Positions 16,377 through 25,638 of a stretch of DNA of 39,930 nucleotides are shown piece by piece. Each line of letters starts with the position of its first letter. The first letter of the stretch is position 1. A program made the position numbers and the translations under genes. The notes under the pieces were generated by a model. The model saw only the letters and a list, made by a program, of their open reading frames with translations, did no database searches and was not told where the DNA came from. Source of the stretch: Hyphomicrobiales bacterium. GTDB lineage: Bacteria > Pseudomonadota > Alphaproteobacteria > Rhizobiales > Xanthobacteraceae. The stretch is from positions 1 through 39,930 of the forward strand of contig WHTM01000044.1 of NCBI GenBank assembly GCA_009377755.1, in the 5' to 3' direction.

Positions 16377-16566
16377 GCGGTGCCCTCGCGGCACGCGGGG
16401 CTGCGTCGACCGGACGCCATGTCGTGCAGGCAGTCGAAGAAGCAGATGAGGTCGTAATTCCGCGCAGAATTGGCCGTGGCATCGGCGACGTCGAAGGTGA
16501 CGCGATCGTGACGCCAGCAGACTTTTTGGCCGCTTCGATTGCCCCTTCATGGATGTCGAACCCGCC
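16377..16566 (-). pseudogene. Fragment of a class I SAM-dependent methyltransferase
   Basis: On the minus strand, three frames carry successive pieces of a methyltransferase core. GFDIHEGAIEAAKKSAG (reading from about 16566) is the end of motif I and the acidic ribose-binding loop. After a one-base shift, DRVTFDVADATAN and NYDLICFFDCLHDM (about 16420-16510) cover motifs II-IV. After another shift, RPVDAAPRAARA (about 16385-16420) resembles the DPVGAARxAR segment that follows. Both ends are missing. It lies in the 342-base gap between ribB and ald; the rest of the gap holds no other recognisable gene. Decay explains the shifts best because the fragment is also truncated. Confidence 0.6.
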
Positions 16567-16717
16567 TCGGCCTTGCCGATCAGATAAAAAACGATCCAAA
16601 AAAGGGGGGCCTAAGTTCCATTTCGGCGGTCCTATCGGGTTTGTTGGGACATGCGGCCGGCAAAACCGCTTGGTTGTCCGGTCCCGGCGATAGTGCCGCC
16701 TGACGGAGGAGCCTCCC

Positions 16718-17836
16718 ATGCTCATCGGCGTGCCGAAGGAGATCAAGGACAACGAATATCGCGTCGGCCTCGTTCCGTCGACCGTGCGTGAGCTCGTTGC
16801 CAATGGCCACGGCGTTGTCGTCGAAACGCAGGCAGGCGTCGGCGCCGGCCTTGCCGACGCCGACTATGTCGCGGCCGGCGCGGAGATCGTCGCCGCCGCT
16901 GCCGCGGTCTTTGCCCGCGCCGACCTGATTGTGAAGGTCAAGGAGCCGCTTGCCCGGGAGCGGGCCATGCTTCGGCAGGGGCAGGTCCTGTTCACTTATC
17001 TGCACCTCGCCGCCGACCGGCAGCTGACCGAGGAACTGATGGCGTCGGGCGTCACCGCCATCGCGTACGAGACCGTCACCAGCGCCCAAGGCACGCTGCC
17101 GTTGCTGACGCCGATGTCGGAGGTCGCAGGCCGGATGGCGCCGCACGTGGGCGCGCATTGCCTGGAGAAGGAAAACGGCGGGCGTGGCGTCCTGCTCGGC
17201 GGGGTGCCGGGCGTGCCGCCGGCGGATGTGGTCATCCTCGGCGGCGGCGTGGCCGGAACCAACGCGGCGCTGATCGCCGCCGGCCTCGGCGCCGATGTTG
17301 CGGTGGTTGACCGCAATCCGGAAGTCTTGCGCCGCATTGCCGCGCAGTTCGGCTCCCGGGTACGAACGTTGTTCTCGACGCGTGATGTGGTCGAGACGCT
17401 TTGCCGCCGCGCGGACCTCGTCGTCGGCACGGTGCTCGTGCCCGGTGCCGCGGCACCAAAGCTGATTTCGGCAGCGACGGTGAAGGCGATGAAGCCGGGC
17501 GCGGTCATCGTCGACGTTGCGATCGACCAGGGAGGCTGCGCCGAAACCTCGCGCCCGACCACGCATTCGCATCCGACCTATGTGGTCGACGACGTCGTTC
17601 ACTATTGCGTGACCAACATGCCGGGCGCGGTGGCGCGGACCTCCGCCTTCGCGCTCAGCAACATGACGTTTTCGTTCGTGTTGGCGCTCGCCGACAAAGG
17701 CTTCCGGCGGGCGCTCGCCGATGACGCCTATCTGCGCCGCGGACTCAACGTGCACGAGGGACAAATCACGTATCGCGCCGTCGCGGACGCCTTGAAGCTG
17801 CCCTACATGGCGCCCGAGCAGGCGTTGCGAATTTAG
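16718..17836 (+). CDS. ald: Alanine dehydrogenase
   Basis: 372-residue NAD-dependent L-alanine dehydrogenase, which reversibly deaminates alanine to pyruvate and ammonia in the cytoplasm. Catalytic and substrate residues stand at the expected sites: Arg15 (EYRVGLVP), Lys75-region (KVKEP), His96-region (YLHLA) and the Asp in VDVAIDQGGCAETS near 270. The Rossmann motif is GGGVAGTNAA at about 174-183. Start ATG 16718 has GGAGGAG upstream. It is monocistronic; no Lrp/AsnC-type regulator gene, common beside ald, is present in the window. Confidence 0.96.
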   Translation: MLIGVPKEIKDNEYRVGLVPSTVRELVANGHGVVVETQAGVGAGLADADYVAAGAEIVAAAAAVFARADLIVKVKEPLARERAMLRQGQVLFTYLHLAADRQLTEELMASGVTAIAYETVTSAQGTLPLLTPMSEVAGRMAPHVGAHCLEKENGGRGVLLGGVPGVPPADVVILGGGVAGTNAALIAAGLGADVAVVDRNPEVLRRIAAQFGSRVRTLFSTRDVVETLCRRADLVVGTVLVPGAAAPKLISAATVKAMKPGAVIVDVAIDQGGCAETSRPTTHSHPTYVVDDVVHYCVTNMPGAVARTSAFALSNMTFSFVLALADKGFRRALADDAYLRRGLNVHEGQITYRAVADALKLPYMAPEQALRI

Positions 17837-17915
17837 CCGGTGGTTACGCGGTGCACACCTTTTCCCCGCTGCCTGCCCATGCCACCGTCAGCCAAACTCA
17901 CCTCGGAGAGTCGGC

Positions 17916-18776
17916 ATGCGTCGGCCTGTCTTCATGTGGACCATCGTCGCTGCACTGGGACTGAGTCTTGCCGGTTTATTGAGCTTGAGTGGAGGCGTTG
18001 CCGCTCCATCGCTGTCAATGGCGCGGCGTCTAGCCGACCTCAGCCCGAACGCTATGCCGGTGGACGTCGAGCTCGTTCTCGCGGTCGATATCTCCTATTC
18101 GATGGACTTCGACGAACTGGCATTACAGCGCGAGGGTTATCAGCTCGCGCTGACCTCGCCGCAATTCATGCGGGCGCTGCGCGAGGGTATCAACGGCAAG
18201 ATCGCCGTCACCTATTTCGAATGGGCAGGAAACTTCGATCGCCGGATCATCGTGCCCTGGCGGCTGATCGACGGGCCGGAATCGGCCGACGCGGTCGCCG
18301 CCGAGATCGGACGCACTGCCGTTCGGCGCGCCTCGCGGACCTCGATTTCCGGCGCGATGGAGTTCGCGCGGCCTATGTTCGACAATAGCGGCTATCGTGG
18401 CATTCGCCGGGTGATCGACATCTCCGGCGATGGCGTCAACAATCAAGGTACGTTGGTGACCGAGGCGCGCGACAGGGTGGTGGCGGCCGGGATCACGATC
18501 AACGGCCTCCCGATCATGCTCAAGCGGTCGCGCTGGACGACCATGGATATCGATCAGCTCGACCTTTATTACGAGGATTGCGTGATCGGCGGCCCGGGCG
18601 CCTTTGTCGTCCCGGTTCGCGAACGCGAAAAATTCAAGGAGGCGATCCGCACCAAGCTCCTGCTCGAGATCGCCGGGCTGACGCGGCGGCCGAAGGTGAT
18701 TCCCGCTTCGGCCGATAGGCCGCGTATCTCCTGCACCATCGGCGAGCGCCTGTGGCAGGAACGCTGGGGGAACTGA
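17916..18776 (+). CDS. DUF1194 VWA-like exported protein
   Basis: 286-residue protein with an N-terminal hydrophobic signal or anchor (about 7-30) and a von Willebrand factor A-like fold. The MIDAS-type motif is DISYSM (about residues 59-64), with later DISGDGVNNQG, matching the DUF1194 family of alphaproteobacteria. Such domains bind a divalent cation and mediate protein-protein contacts; the cellular role of the family is unknown. CGGAGAG just upstream of ATG 17916 supports the start. Its stop codon abuts the stop of the convergent methyltransferase gene with no intervening base. Confidence 0.85.
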   Translation: MRRPVFMWTIVAALGLSLAGLLSLSGGVAAPSLSMARRLADLSPNAMPVDVELVLAVDISYSMDFDELALQREGYQLALTSPQFMRALREGINGKIAVTYFEWAGNFDRRIIVPWRLIDGPESADAVAAEIGRTAVRRASRTSISGAMEFARPMFDNSGYRGIRRVIDISGDGVNNQGTLVTEARDRVVAAGITINGLPIMLKRSRWTTMDIDQLDLYYEDCVIGGPGAFVVPVREREKFKEAIRTKLLLEIAGLTRRPKVIPASADRPRISCTIGERLWQERWGN

Positions 18777-20015
18777 TCACCGCTCCAGCCGGGCCACGAT
18801 CTCGACATGCGGGGAATGGCGGAACTGGTCGACCGGAGTGACTTTCGTGAGGCGGTAGCCGCCCTCGACGAGAATCCCGGCGTCTTGAACGAAGGTCGCA
18901 GGATTGCATGATACGGCAATGACCACCGGGACGCGGCTGACGGCGATCGCTTGCGCCTGCACCTGCGCCCCCTGCCGCGGCGGATCGAACACGATAGCGT
19001 CGACGCGCGCGAGCTCGGCGGCGACGAAGGGCCGGCGAAACAGATCACGCACCTGCGCCTCAACCGGCTTCAATCCCGACGTTGCCGCCGCCGCTCGCGC
19101 CAGCGCCGCGATCGCCGGCTCCGCGGAATCGGCGGCGGCTACGCGGGCGCGCTCGGCGAGCCGCAAGGCGAAAGCGCCGATACCGCAAAACATGTCGACG
19201 ATGCTGCGAGCGCCGTTTACGCCTGCGGCCACCAGTTCTGCCAATGCGGCCTCGCCCGCCGCAGTCGGCTGCAGGAAGGCGGCGGGCGGCAGCCCCACAC
19301 GCGCCCGTCCGACCGCGACAGTCGGGGCGATCGTTTGCGCTACGATTTCGCCGTGCCGGGTGACACGGGCGAGACGGTGTTCCGCCGCGATGCGTGCGAG
19401 CGCTGCTGCATGTACCGGCCGCAGCGGTCCTGATCCACGCACGTCGATGTCGAGACCTTCGTTGGCCGCGGTGACGTGGATGTCGAGCGGCTTGCGCGCC
19501 GGATCAAGCGCTTCCGCGATGGCCCACGCGGCCTCGACCGTGCCTTGCATCGCCGGCGCGAGGATCGGACATCGATCGATCGCGATGATGCGATGAGCGC
19601 GGCGGGCGGCAAATCCGACAGCCAGCACGTCATGCGTTGCGCGCCGCGCGTGCAGCACCGCTCGCCGGCGGCCCGCGCCGTGGGCATCGATCAGATCGTC
19701 CACCGGCGCGTCTAGCCCACTCTGTGCGAGCGCCGCGACGACCAGATCGCGCTTCCACACGCGATATCGGTCGTCGCGCCAGTGCTGCACAGCGCAGCCG
19801 CCACAGGTTCCGAAGTGCTGACAGATCGGCGCGACGCGATCCTGGCTTGTTGCTTCGACATGCAGAAGATTCCGGCGGTCGGGATGCCTGGGGTCCGGTT
19901 CCACCTCAACGATTTCGTTCGGTAATGCATAGGGGATGTAAAGCGGGCCATCCGGCGTGTCGACGATGCCGTCGCCGAGATGACCCATGCGGATGACGCT
20001 CAGCCGCTCAGTCAC
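18777..20015 (-). CDS. TrmA/RlmC/RlmD-family RNA uracil-5-methyltransferase
   Basis: 412-residue SAM-dependent RNA methyltransferase that should make 5-methyluridine, probably in 23S rRNA. Domain order: an N-terminal TRAM domain (about 1-60), an Fe-S cluster set with Cys-x5-CGGC ([10 protein letters not shown]) and a later Cys in IDRCPIL, then the catalytic Rossmann domain with [21 protein letters not shown] and the nucleophile in VSCNPATF. The terminal [13 protein letters not shown] carries the general-base Glu. GTG 20013-20015 overlaps the tlyA stop by 8 bases, so translation is probably coupled. I cannot assign the target nucleotide, so no symbol is given. Confidence 0.88.
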   Translation of the reverse strand: MTERLSVIRMGHLGDGIVDTPDGPLYIPYALPNEIVEVEPDPRHPDRRNLLHVEATSQDRVAPICQHFGTCGGCAVQHWRDDRYRVWKRDLVVAALAQSGLDAPVDDLIDAHGAGRRRAVLHARRATHDVLAVGFAARRAHRIIAIDRCPILAPAMQGTVEAAWAIAEALDPARKPLDIHVTAANEGLDIDVRGSGPLRPVHAAALARIAAEHRLARVTRHGEIVAQTIAPTVAVGRARVGLPPAAFLQPTAAGEAALAELVAAGVNGARSIVDMFCGIGAFALRLAERARVAAADSAEPAIAALARAAAATSGLKPVEAQVRDLFRRPFVAAELARVDAIVFDPPRQGAQVQAQAIAVSRVPVVIAVSCNPATFVQDAGILVEGGYRLTKVTPVDQFRHSPHVEIVARLER

Positions 20016-20739
20016 GCCGTGCCCCGAGCAGGAATTCTCGGTTGCCGTTACCACCGGCAATCGGGGAGGGGATGAGTCCAATGACCGTCCAGCCGAGACC
20101 GGCGACAACGGCGGCAATACGGTCGCAGACATCCGCCTGCACCTGCGGGTCGCGCACGACCCCTTTCTTGAGATGCTCGCGCCCGGCCTCGAATTGCGGC
20201 TTGATCAGTACGACCAACTGCGCTGGGCCTTTGATCAGAGCAAGCGCTGGGGGCAGAACCAGCCGCAGCGAGATGAAGCTGACGTCGATCACCGCGAAAT
20301 TGGGAAGGTCGAACAGTTGGGCAGGGGACAAGGTCCGGATGTCGGCCCTTTCGATCGACACGACATTGGAACGCTCGCGCAAACTCGGATGCAGTTGTGC
20401 ATGTCCGACATCGACCGCATAGACGCGCCGGGCGCCGCGCGACAGCAGCACGTCGGTGAACCCTCCGGTCGAGGCGCCGACATCGAGGCAGACGCAACCT
20501 TTCGGATCGAAGCGGAAGTGGTCGAGCGCCGAGGCGAGCTTGACGCCGCCGCGCGACACGTAGGGGTGCTCGGGCTTGGCGTTCAACACCGCATCGGCGG
20601 CGAGCGTGTCGGACGCCTTGCGCACCGGGGCGCCGTCGGCGGTCACGAGACCTGCGGCGATCGCGGCCTGCGCCCTGGCGCGGCTCTCGAACAGGCCGCG
20701 TTCGACCAGCAGGCGATCGGCGCGTTTGCGGGAGGTCAT
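20008..20739 (-). CDS. tlyA: TlyA-family rRNA 2'-O-methyltransferase / hemolysin-like
   Basis: 243-residue TlyA protein. An S4 RNA-binding domain occupies about residues 1-62 ([20 protein letters not shown]). A linker with YVSRGGVKL leads to an FtsJ-like methyltransferase domain with [16 protein letters not shown] and the catalytic-site neighbourhood DVSFISLRL, then KPQFEAGRE. In mycobacteria TlyA methylates 16S and 23S rRNA; hemolysin annotations are historical. The start at ATG 20737-20739 opens the S4 domain; the codons further upstream lie in a hairpin-rich region. It follows dxs after a structured gap and overlaps the next gene by 8 bases. Confidence 0.92.
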   Translation of the reverse strand: MTSRKRADRLLVERGLFESRARAQAAIAAGLVTADGAPVRKASDTLAADAVLNAKPEHPYVSRGGVKLASALDHFRFDPKGCVCLDVGASTGGFTDVLLSRGARRVYAVDVGHAQLHPSLRERSNVVSIERADIRTLSPAQLFDLPNFAVIDVSFISLRLVLPPALALIKGPAQLVVLIKPQFEAGREHLKKGVVRDPQVQADVCDRIAAVVAGLGWTVIGLIPSPIAGGNGNREFLLGARRD

Positions 20740-20765
20740 GGTCGTGTCCCGGACGCGGTGCAGCG

Positions 20766-20910
20766 TGAAACGGTGCACCGCTGATCCGGGACCGTTTCAG
20801 TCTGTACGATCCCGGTTCTGCACAGCAGCACACCGCAAGTCGGATGTTTCCGACTTGCGGCGCTCAAAAGCATTGCCGGAAGTCGGGTATACCCGACTTC
20901 CGTGTGCTGC
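20766..20910. repeat. Cluster of hairpins between dxs and tlyA
   Basis: Four pairings are stacked here. (a) TGAAACGGT (20766-20774) with ACCGTTTCA (20791-20799). (b) A 12-bp hairpin CCGCAAGTCGGA (20833-20844) / TCCGACTTGCGG (20849-20860) with a 4-base loop. (c) A perfect 26-base palindrome with half-site CGGAAGTCGGGTA (20877-20889 / 20890-20902). (d) Outer arms GCAGCACAC (20825-20833) and GTGTGCTGC (20902-20910) enclosing b and c like a three-way junction. Hairpins b and c share the core AAGTCGG/CCGACTT. It resembles a paired REP/BIME-type element and may attenuate or stabilise the dxs-tlyA transcript. Confidence 0.7.
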
Positions 20911-20928
20911 AGCGCGCCCGGGACAAGT

Positions 20929-22854
20929 TCACGCCAGCCGGGCGCGCTCCGCTCGCACGTCCCTGCCGAGCGCCTCGAACACCTTGGCGACGATGCCTTT
21001 GGCGTCGAGGCCGGCCTTGGCATACATCGCCGCCGGTGAGTCCTGATCGATGAAGATGTCGGGCAGAACCATCGCGCGCAGCTTCAGCCCGCGGTCGAGG
21101 ACGCCGTTCTCGGCTAGCGTCTGCATCACGTAGGTGCCGAATCCGCCGATGGCACCTTCCTCGACGGTGATCAGCACCTCGTGCTCGCGCGCAAGCCGCA
21201 ACACCAGGTCGACGTCGAGCGGCTTGGCGAACCGCGCATCGGCGACGGTGGTCGACAGGCCATAAGCGGCAAGCTCCTCGGCCGCCTTCAGGCAATCGCC
21301 GAGCCGCGTGCCATAGGACATGAGTGCAATCTTGGTGCCCTCGCGCACGATACGGCCGCGGCCGATTTCGAGCGGCTTTCCTTCCTCCGGCATCTCGACG
21401 CCGATGCCGTCGCCGCGCGGATAGCGCAATGCCGACGGCCGGTCGTCGATCACGACTTGCGTCGCCACCATATTTACCAGGTCCGCCTCGTCGGCGGCCG
21501 CCATTAGCACGAAGCCCGGCAGGCAGCCGAGATAGGCGATATCGAAAGAGCCGGCATGAGTCGGGCCGTCGGCCCCGACCAGACCGGCGCGGTCCATGGC
21601 GAAGCGCACCGGCAGTTGCTGGATCGCAACGTCGTGCACCACCTGGTCGTAGGCGCGCTGCAGGAAGGTCGAATAGATCACCGCGAACGGCTTGTAGCCT
21701 TCGGTGGCAAGCCCGGCCGCGAACGTCACCGCATGCTGTTCGGCGATGCCGACATCGAAGGTGCGGTCAGGGTGCGCCTTGCCGAACAGGTCGAGGCCAG
21801 TGCCGGACGGCATGGCGCCAGTGATGGCGACGATCTTGTCGTCCTTGTTCGCTTCCTTGATCAGGCTCTCGGCGAATACCTTGGTGTAGGACGGCGCATT
21901 CGACTTCGCCTTGGCCTGTTTGCCGGTAGCGACATCGAATTTGACGACGCCATGGTATTTGTCGGCGGAGCTTTCCGCCGGGGCATAGCCCTTGCCCTTC
22001 TGCGTCACGACATGCACGAGGATCGGGCCTTCCTCAGCGTCACGGACGTTGCGCAGCACCGGCAGCAGGTGGTCGATGTTGTGCCCGTCGATCGGGCCGA
22101 CGTAATAGAAGCCCAGTTCTTCGAACAGCGTGCCGCCGGTCATGAACCCGCGCGCGTATTCCTCGACGCGCATCGCGCGTTCCTCGATGAACTTCGGGAA
22201 CTTGTGGGCGATGTGCTTGCCGAACTCGCGCAGGTGCCGATAAGTGCGCCCGGACAACAGGCGGGCGAGGTAGGCCGACATGGCGCCGACCGGCGGCGCG
22301 ATGGACATGTCGTTGTCGTTGAGCACCACGATCAGCCGCGAATTCATGGCGCCGGCATTGTTCATCGCCTCGTAGGCCATGCCGGCTGACATGGCGCCGT
22401 CACCGATCACCGCAACGACATTGTGGCTCTTGCCGGCGAGGTCACGCGCCACCGCCATGCCGAGGCCGGCGGAAATCGAGGTGGAAGAGTGGGCGGCGCC
22501 GAACGGGTCGAAATCGCTTTCCACCCGCTTGGTGAAGCCGGACAGCCCGCCGCCCTGGCGCAAGGTGCGGATGCGCGCGCGTCGGCCGGTCAGGATCTTA
22601 TGCGGATAGGCCTGGTGGCCGACGTCCCACACCAGACGGTCGCGCGGCGTGTCGAAGAGGTAATGCAACGCGACCGTGAGCTCAACCACGCCGAGCCCGG
22701 CGCCGAGATGCCCGCCGGTGACCGCGACCGCATCAATGGTCTCCTGGCGCAGTTCGTCGGCGACCTGACGCAACTGGCCGGGATCAAGCCGGCGCAAATC
22801 CTCAGGGGAATGGATCAGATCAAGCAGCGGGGTTTTCGACTCGGACAAAACCAT
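20929..22854 (-). CDS. dxs: 1-deoxy-D-xylulose-5-phosphate synthase
   Basis: 641-residue thiamin-diphosphate enzyme that condenses pyruvate and glyceraldehyde 3-phosphate, the entry step of the MEP isoprenoid pathway. Visible blocks: [19 protein letters not shown], the ThDP/Mg motif [16 protein letters not shown], the HDGHN-like PIDGHN, then the pyrimidine domain with [18 protein letters not shown] and the DRAG segment [14 protein letters not shown]. Length is typical. The start is set at ATG 22852-22854 ([12 protein letters not shown]) because family homology begins at KTPLLD; ATGs 12-13 codons upstream are in frame. In the gene order it follows xseB and precedes tlyA. Confidence 0.96.
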   Translation of the reverse strand: MVLSESKTPLLDLIHSPEDLRRLDPGQLRQVADELRQETIDAVAVTGGHLGAGLGVVELTVALHYLFDTPRDRLVWDVGHQAYPHKILTGRRARIRTLRQGGGLSGFTKRVESDFDPFGAAHSSTSISAGLGMAVARDLAGKSHNVVAVIGDGAMSAGMAYEAMNNAGAMNSRLIVVLNDNDMSIAPPVGAMSAYLARLLSGRTYRHLREFGKHIAHKFPKFIEERAMRVEEYARGFMTGGTLFEELGFYYVGPIDGHNIDHLLPVLRNVRDAEEGPILVHVVTQKGKGYAPAESSADKYHGVVKFDVATGKQAKAKSNAPSYTKVFAESLIKEANKDDKIVAITGAMPSGTGLDLFGKAHPDRTFDVGIAEQHAVTFAAGLATEGYKPFAVIYSTFLQRAYDQVVHDVAIQQLPVRFAMDRAGLVGADGPTHAGSFDIAYLGCLPGFVLMAAADEADLVNMVATQVVIDDRPSALRYPRGDGIGVEMPEEGKPLEIGRGRIVREGTKIALMSYGTRLGDCLKAAEELAAYGLSTTVADARFAKPLDVDLVLRLAREHEVLITVEEGAIGGFGTYVMQTLAENGVLDRGLKLRAMVLPDIFIDQDSPAAMYAKAGLDAKGIVAKVFEALGRDVRAERARLA

Positions 22855-22980
22855 TCTCCCCAAGGTCGAGCCTTGGCTAGCCCACAACATCACCCTATAG
22901 AGTGAACGCTTACACCAGAAGAAACTAGAGGTGCAATCAACGCAATGGTGCCATCCTGCCTCTTGGCCACATTTTGGCCG

Positions 22981-23232
22981 TTATCCCACGTCGAGTGGCG
23001 CTGTTCCAGTAGGTTTCCCGGCAGAATCCAGGACGATCTTGTTGACGCGCGCCTCCGCCTGGGCAAGCAGCTCCTCGCAGCGTCGCTTCAGAACTTCGCC
23101 GCGTTCGTAGATCGCCACCGATTCCTCAAGCGGCACCTTGCCTTCTTCGAGTCGCTTGACGATCGACTCCAGCTCCTCGATCGCCCGTTCGAAGGGCAGT
23201 ATATTGACGTCGGCGTGGGACGTGTCGGCCAT
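22981..23232 (-). CDS. xseB: Exodeoxyribonuclease VII small subunit
   Basis: 83-residue XseB. The typical pattern is visible: PFERAIEELESIVKRLEEGKVPLEESVAIYERG, followed by LKRRCEELLAQAEARVNKI, a two-helix coiled-coil hairpin. Several copies bind the large subunit XseA to form the exonuclease that trims single-stranded DNA; xseA is not in this window. The start is ATG 23232; an in-frame ATG at 23244 adds four residues. It sits between the deacetylase-like gene and dxs on the same strand, an arrangement common in rhizobia and suggestive of cotranscription. Confidence 0.93.
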   Translation of the reverse strand: MADTSHADVNILPFERAIEELESIVKRLEEGKVPLEESVAIYERGEVLKRRCEELLAQAEARVNKIVLDSAGKPTGTAPLDVG

Positions 23233-23286
23233 GTCTCGGTCCATCAGTCGAGGTCGTCCCGCCTGCGCGGGAACGACAGCATCATT

Positions 23287-24216
23287 TTACCCCCGCATCA
23301 GAGCGTTGACGTGGGCGGCGACGGATTGCTGCAAACCCTCGAGATCATAGCCGCCTTCCAATACCGAGACCACACGGCCCGAGGCGCTGGCGTCCGCGAC
23401 CTCCATCAGCTTTCTGGTCGCCCAGCCGAAATCGGCGTCTGTGAGATTGAGGTTGGCCAGCGGGTCGCGCATATGGGCATCGAAGCCGGCGGAAATCATC
23501 AGCAGATCGGGCCGGAACTCGCGTAGCTGGGGCAGGATCACGGTCTCCATCGCGTCGCGGAATTGATGACCGCCATTGCCGGCGCGCAGCGGCGCGTTGA
23601 CGATGTTGTTGTGGTCGCCGCGCTCGGAACGCGCACCCGTGCCGGGGTAGAGCGGCATTTCGTGGGTCGAGCAATACATCACCGTCGGATCGGACCAGAA
23701 GATTTCCTGTGAGCCGTTGCCGTGATGCACGTCGAAGTCGACGATGGCGACCCGCTCGGCGCCGTGGTGGTCATGCGCGTGACGCGCGGCAATGGCGACA
23801 TTGTTAAACAGGCAGAAGCCCATCGGTCGGGCAGTCTCGGCATGATGGCCGGGCGGACGCACGGCGCAGAAGGCGTTCGCTGCTTTGCCGGTCATTACCT
23901 CGTTGACTGCCGTGACCGTGCCGCCGACACCGCGCAGCGCCGCCTCGAAGCTGCCCGGGGAAATCGACGTGTCGGCGTCGAGGCGCACCATGCCCTGCTC
24001 CGGGGTCGCCCCCCGGATGTACTCGACATATTCGAGCGGGTGGCAGAGGGCGACGGTCTCGAATGGCGCGGTCGGTGCCCGCATGCGGGCCAGCGCCTGA
24101 AACTTCTCATCCTCAAGTGCCGCCTCGACCGCACGCAGCCGGTCCGGCCGCTCCGGATGTCCCAGCGGCGTCAGATGGTTGAGGCAGGCGGGATGGGTGA
24201 CGTAGAGGGTGGTCAT
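23287..24216 (-). CDS. Histone deacetylase family (acetylpolyamine amidohydrolase-like) protein
   Basis: 309-residue zinc hydrolase of the arginase/deacetylase fold. The catalytic set is complete: PPGHHAE (His124, His125), DFDVHHGNG (Asp162, His164 as metal ligands), SAGFDAH (Asp246) and EGGYD with the catalytic Tyr near the C-terminus. Bacterial members deacetylate acetylpolyamines, acetoin-related or lysine substrates; the target here is unknown. Start ATG 24216 has GGGA 6-8 bases upstream and opens the family homology ([14 protein letters not shown]). It is the first gene of the xseB-dxs-tlyA cluster. Confidence 0.9.
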   Translation of the reverse strand: MTTLYVTHPACLNHLTPLGHPERPDRLRAVEAALEDEKFQALARMRAPTAPFETVALCHPLEYVEYIRGATPEQGMVRLDADTSISPGSFEAALRGVGGTVTAVNEVMTGKAANAFCAVRPPGHHAETARPMGFCLFNNVAIAARHAHDHHGAERVAIVDFDVHHGNGSQEIFWSDPTVMYCSTHEMPLYPGTGARSERGDHNNIVNAPLRAGNGGHQFRDAMETVILPQLREFRPDLLMISAGFDAHMRDPLANLNLTDADFGWATRKLMEVADASASGRVVSVLEGGYDLEGLQQSVAAHVNALMRG

Positions 24217-24280
24217 GCGAATCCCGGCAGGCGCATGGGCCTGACTTAGTCGCTTGTCGCTGGGAACGGAAGCCCGACGG

Positions 24281-24625
24281 CTAGGTTCCGAACACACCCT
24301 TGGACGCGCCAATGTCCAGGATCTGCACGCCTTTCGGCAGCTCGAGCAGGAACTCGGGATCGCGGTCCAGATGATGGATGCGCCGCGGGTCCTTGCCCGC
24401 GAAGCGCGACATGGCCTCGACGTTCTCCCAGTAGGAGATCGTCACGAATTCACTTTCGGCCTCACGATCCTCACGGAGGAGCTGCACGCCGAGCGCCTTC
24501 TCTTCAAGCGGCCGGATGCCGTGCTCGTATAGATATTCCGCATATTCGTCCGCCTTGGCCGCGGTGGTGCGACCGCGCCAGATGCGGGCAATCGTCGGCT
24601 TCGCGCCGCTGCTCGAAGGGTTCAT
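24281..24625 (-). CDS. Antibiotic biosynthesis monooxygenase (ABM)-fold protein
   Basis: 114-residue protein with the dimeric alpha/beta ABM-like pattern: [22 protein letters not shown], a central strand with [19 protein letters not shown], and a final segment [13 protein letters not shown]. No conserved heme ligand can be assigned. Members range from cofactor-free monooxygenases to heme-degrading enzymes, and many are uncharacterised, as here. GGAGACC 8 bases upstream of ATG 24625 supports the start. It lies between the deacetylase-like and HSDL2-like genes on the same strand. Confidence 0.75.
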   Translation of the reverse strand: MNPSSSGAKPTIARIWRGRTTAAKADEYAEYLYEHGIRPLEEKALGVQLLREDREAESEFVTISYWENVEAMSRFAGKDPRRIHHLDRDPEFLLELPKGVQILDIGASKGVFGT

Positions 24626-24674
24626 GATAGGTCTCCGTTGATAGCTGGCTACAACGTTCAGGCCTTTGAATCGT

Positions 24675-25538
24675 TCAACCGACGGGATTCAGGTTTACGC
24701 CTGGCGGCAGCGGTCCTTCCGGCACGAAGAAATCCGGCGCCAGGGACTGCTTCGGATCGACGCGATAGCGGTCGAAGTCGGTCACGCCTTCCTCGGCGAG
24801 GAACGTATCGTCGATCAGGAAATACCCGGAGAACTCGCGCGCTGGCTTTGCGAAAATGCGGAGCGCGGCATCGGCAACGATCTCCGGCGACCGCGACCTT
24901 CGCATCAACGCGTCGCCGCCGAGCAGATTCTTGATCGCCGAGGTGGCGATGGTGGTGCGTGGCCACAGAGCGTTGACCGCGATGCCCATCGCCCGCAGCT
25001 CGCCGGCGAGCCCGAGGACGACCAGGCTCATGCCGTATTTGGCGATCGAATAGGCCGTGTGCGGCGCGAACCATTTCTCTTGCAGATCGAGCGGTGGCGA
25101 CAACATGAGGATGTGCGGGTTGTCCGCCTTGGCGAGGTGCGGAATTGCATGCTTGCTGACCATGAAGGTGCCGCGCGTATTCACCTGGTGCATCAAGTCG
25201 AAGCGGCGCATGTCGGTCGCCTCGACGCTGGTGAGCGAAATGGCGCTGGCATTGTTGATGACGACATCGAGCCCGCCGAATGTCTCCACGGCACGGTCGA
25301 TCGCTGCCTTGACGGCTGCCTCGTCGCGGACGTCGACGGCAAGCGGTAAGGCACGGCCACCCGCCGCGGCGATCTCGGCGGCGGCGGTATGAATGGTGCC
25401 CGGCAGTTTTGGGTGCGGCGCTTCGGTCTTGGCCGCGACCGCCACATTGGCGCCGTCGCGTGCGGCGGAAAGGGCGATCGCCAGCCCGATCCCGCGCGAC
25501 GCTCCGGTGATGAACAGGGTCTTGCCCTTCAGCGACAT
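24675..25538 (-). CDS. HSDL2-like SDR oxidoreductase
   Basis: 287-residue SDR. It has TGASRGIGLAIALSAARDG (NADP-binding loop), NNASAISLTSVEATD, a catalytic Ser in LMLSPPLDL and YSIAKYGMS with Tyr-x3-Lys. The distinctive segments AKTEAPHPKLPGTIHTAA, VNALWPRT and GYFLIDDTFLAEEGVTDFD closely resemble the dehydrogenase half of animal hydroxysteroid dehydrogenase-like protein 2 (HSDL2); the sterol-carrier domain of that protein is absent. The substrate is unknown, perhaps a fatty acyl or sterol-like compound. It is divergent from the ring-cleaving dioxygenase, with a 100-base shared control region. Confidence 0.88.
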   Translation of the reverse strand: MSLKGKTLFITGASRGIGLAIALSAARDGANVAVAAKTEAPHPKLPGTIHTAAAEIAAAGGRALPLAVDVRDEAAVKAAIDRAVETFGGLDVVINNASAISLTSVEATDMRRFDLMHQVNTRGTFMVSKHAIPHLAKADNPHILMLSPPLDLQEKWFAPHTAYSIAKYGMSLVVLGLAGELRAMGIAVNALWPRTTIATSAIKNLLGGDALMRRSRSPEIVADAALRIFAKPAREFSGYFLIDDTFLAEEGVTDFDRYRVDPKQSLAPDFFVPEGPLPPGVNLNPVG

Positions 25539-25638
25539 TGAGACGGTCTCCCAATCCCTCGCAATTCCAACGTTGAATCACTAGATCAAAGCGAGGCGCC
25601 TGCCCAGCGGCTGCGCAGCATCATGTTTCGGAGCCGTC

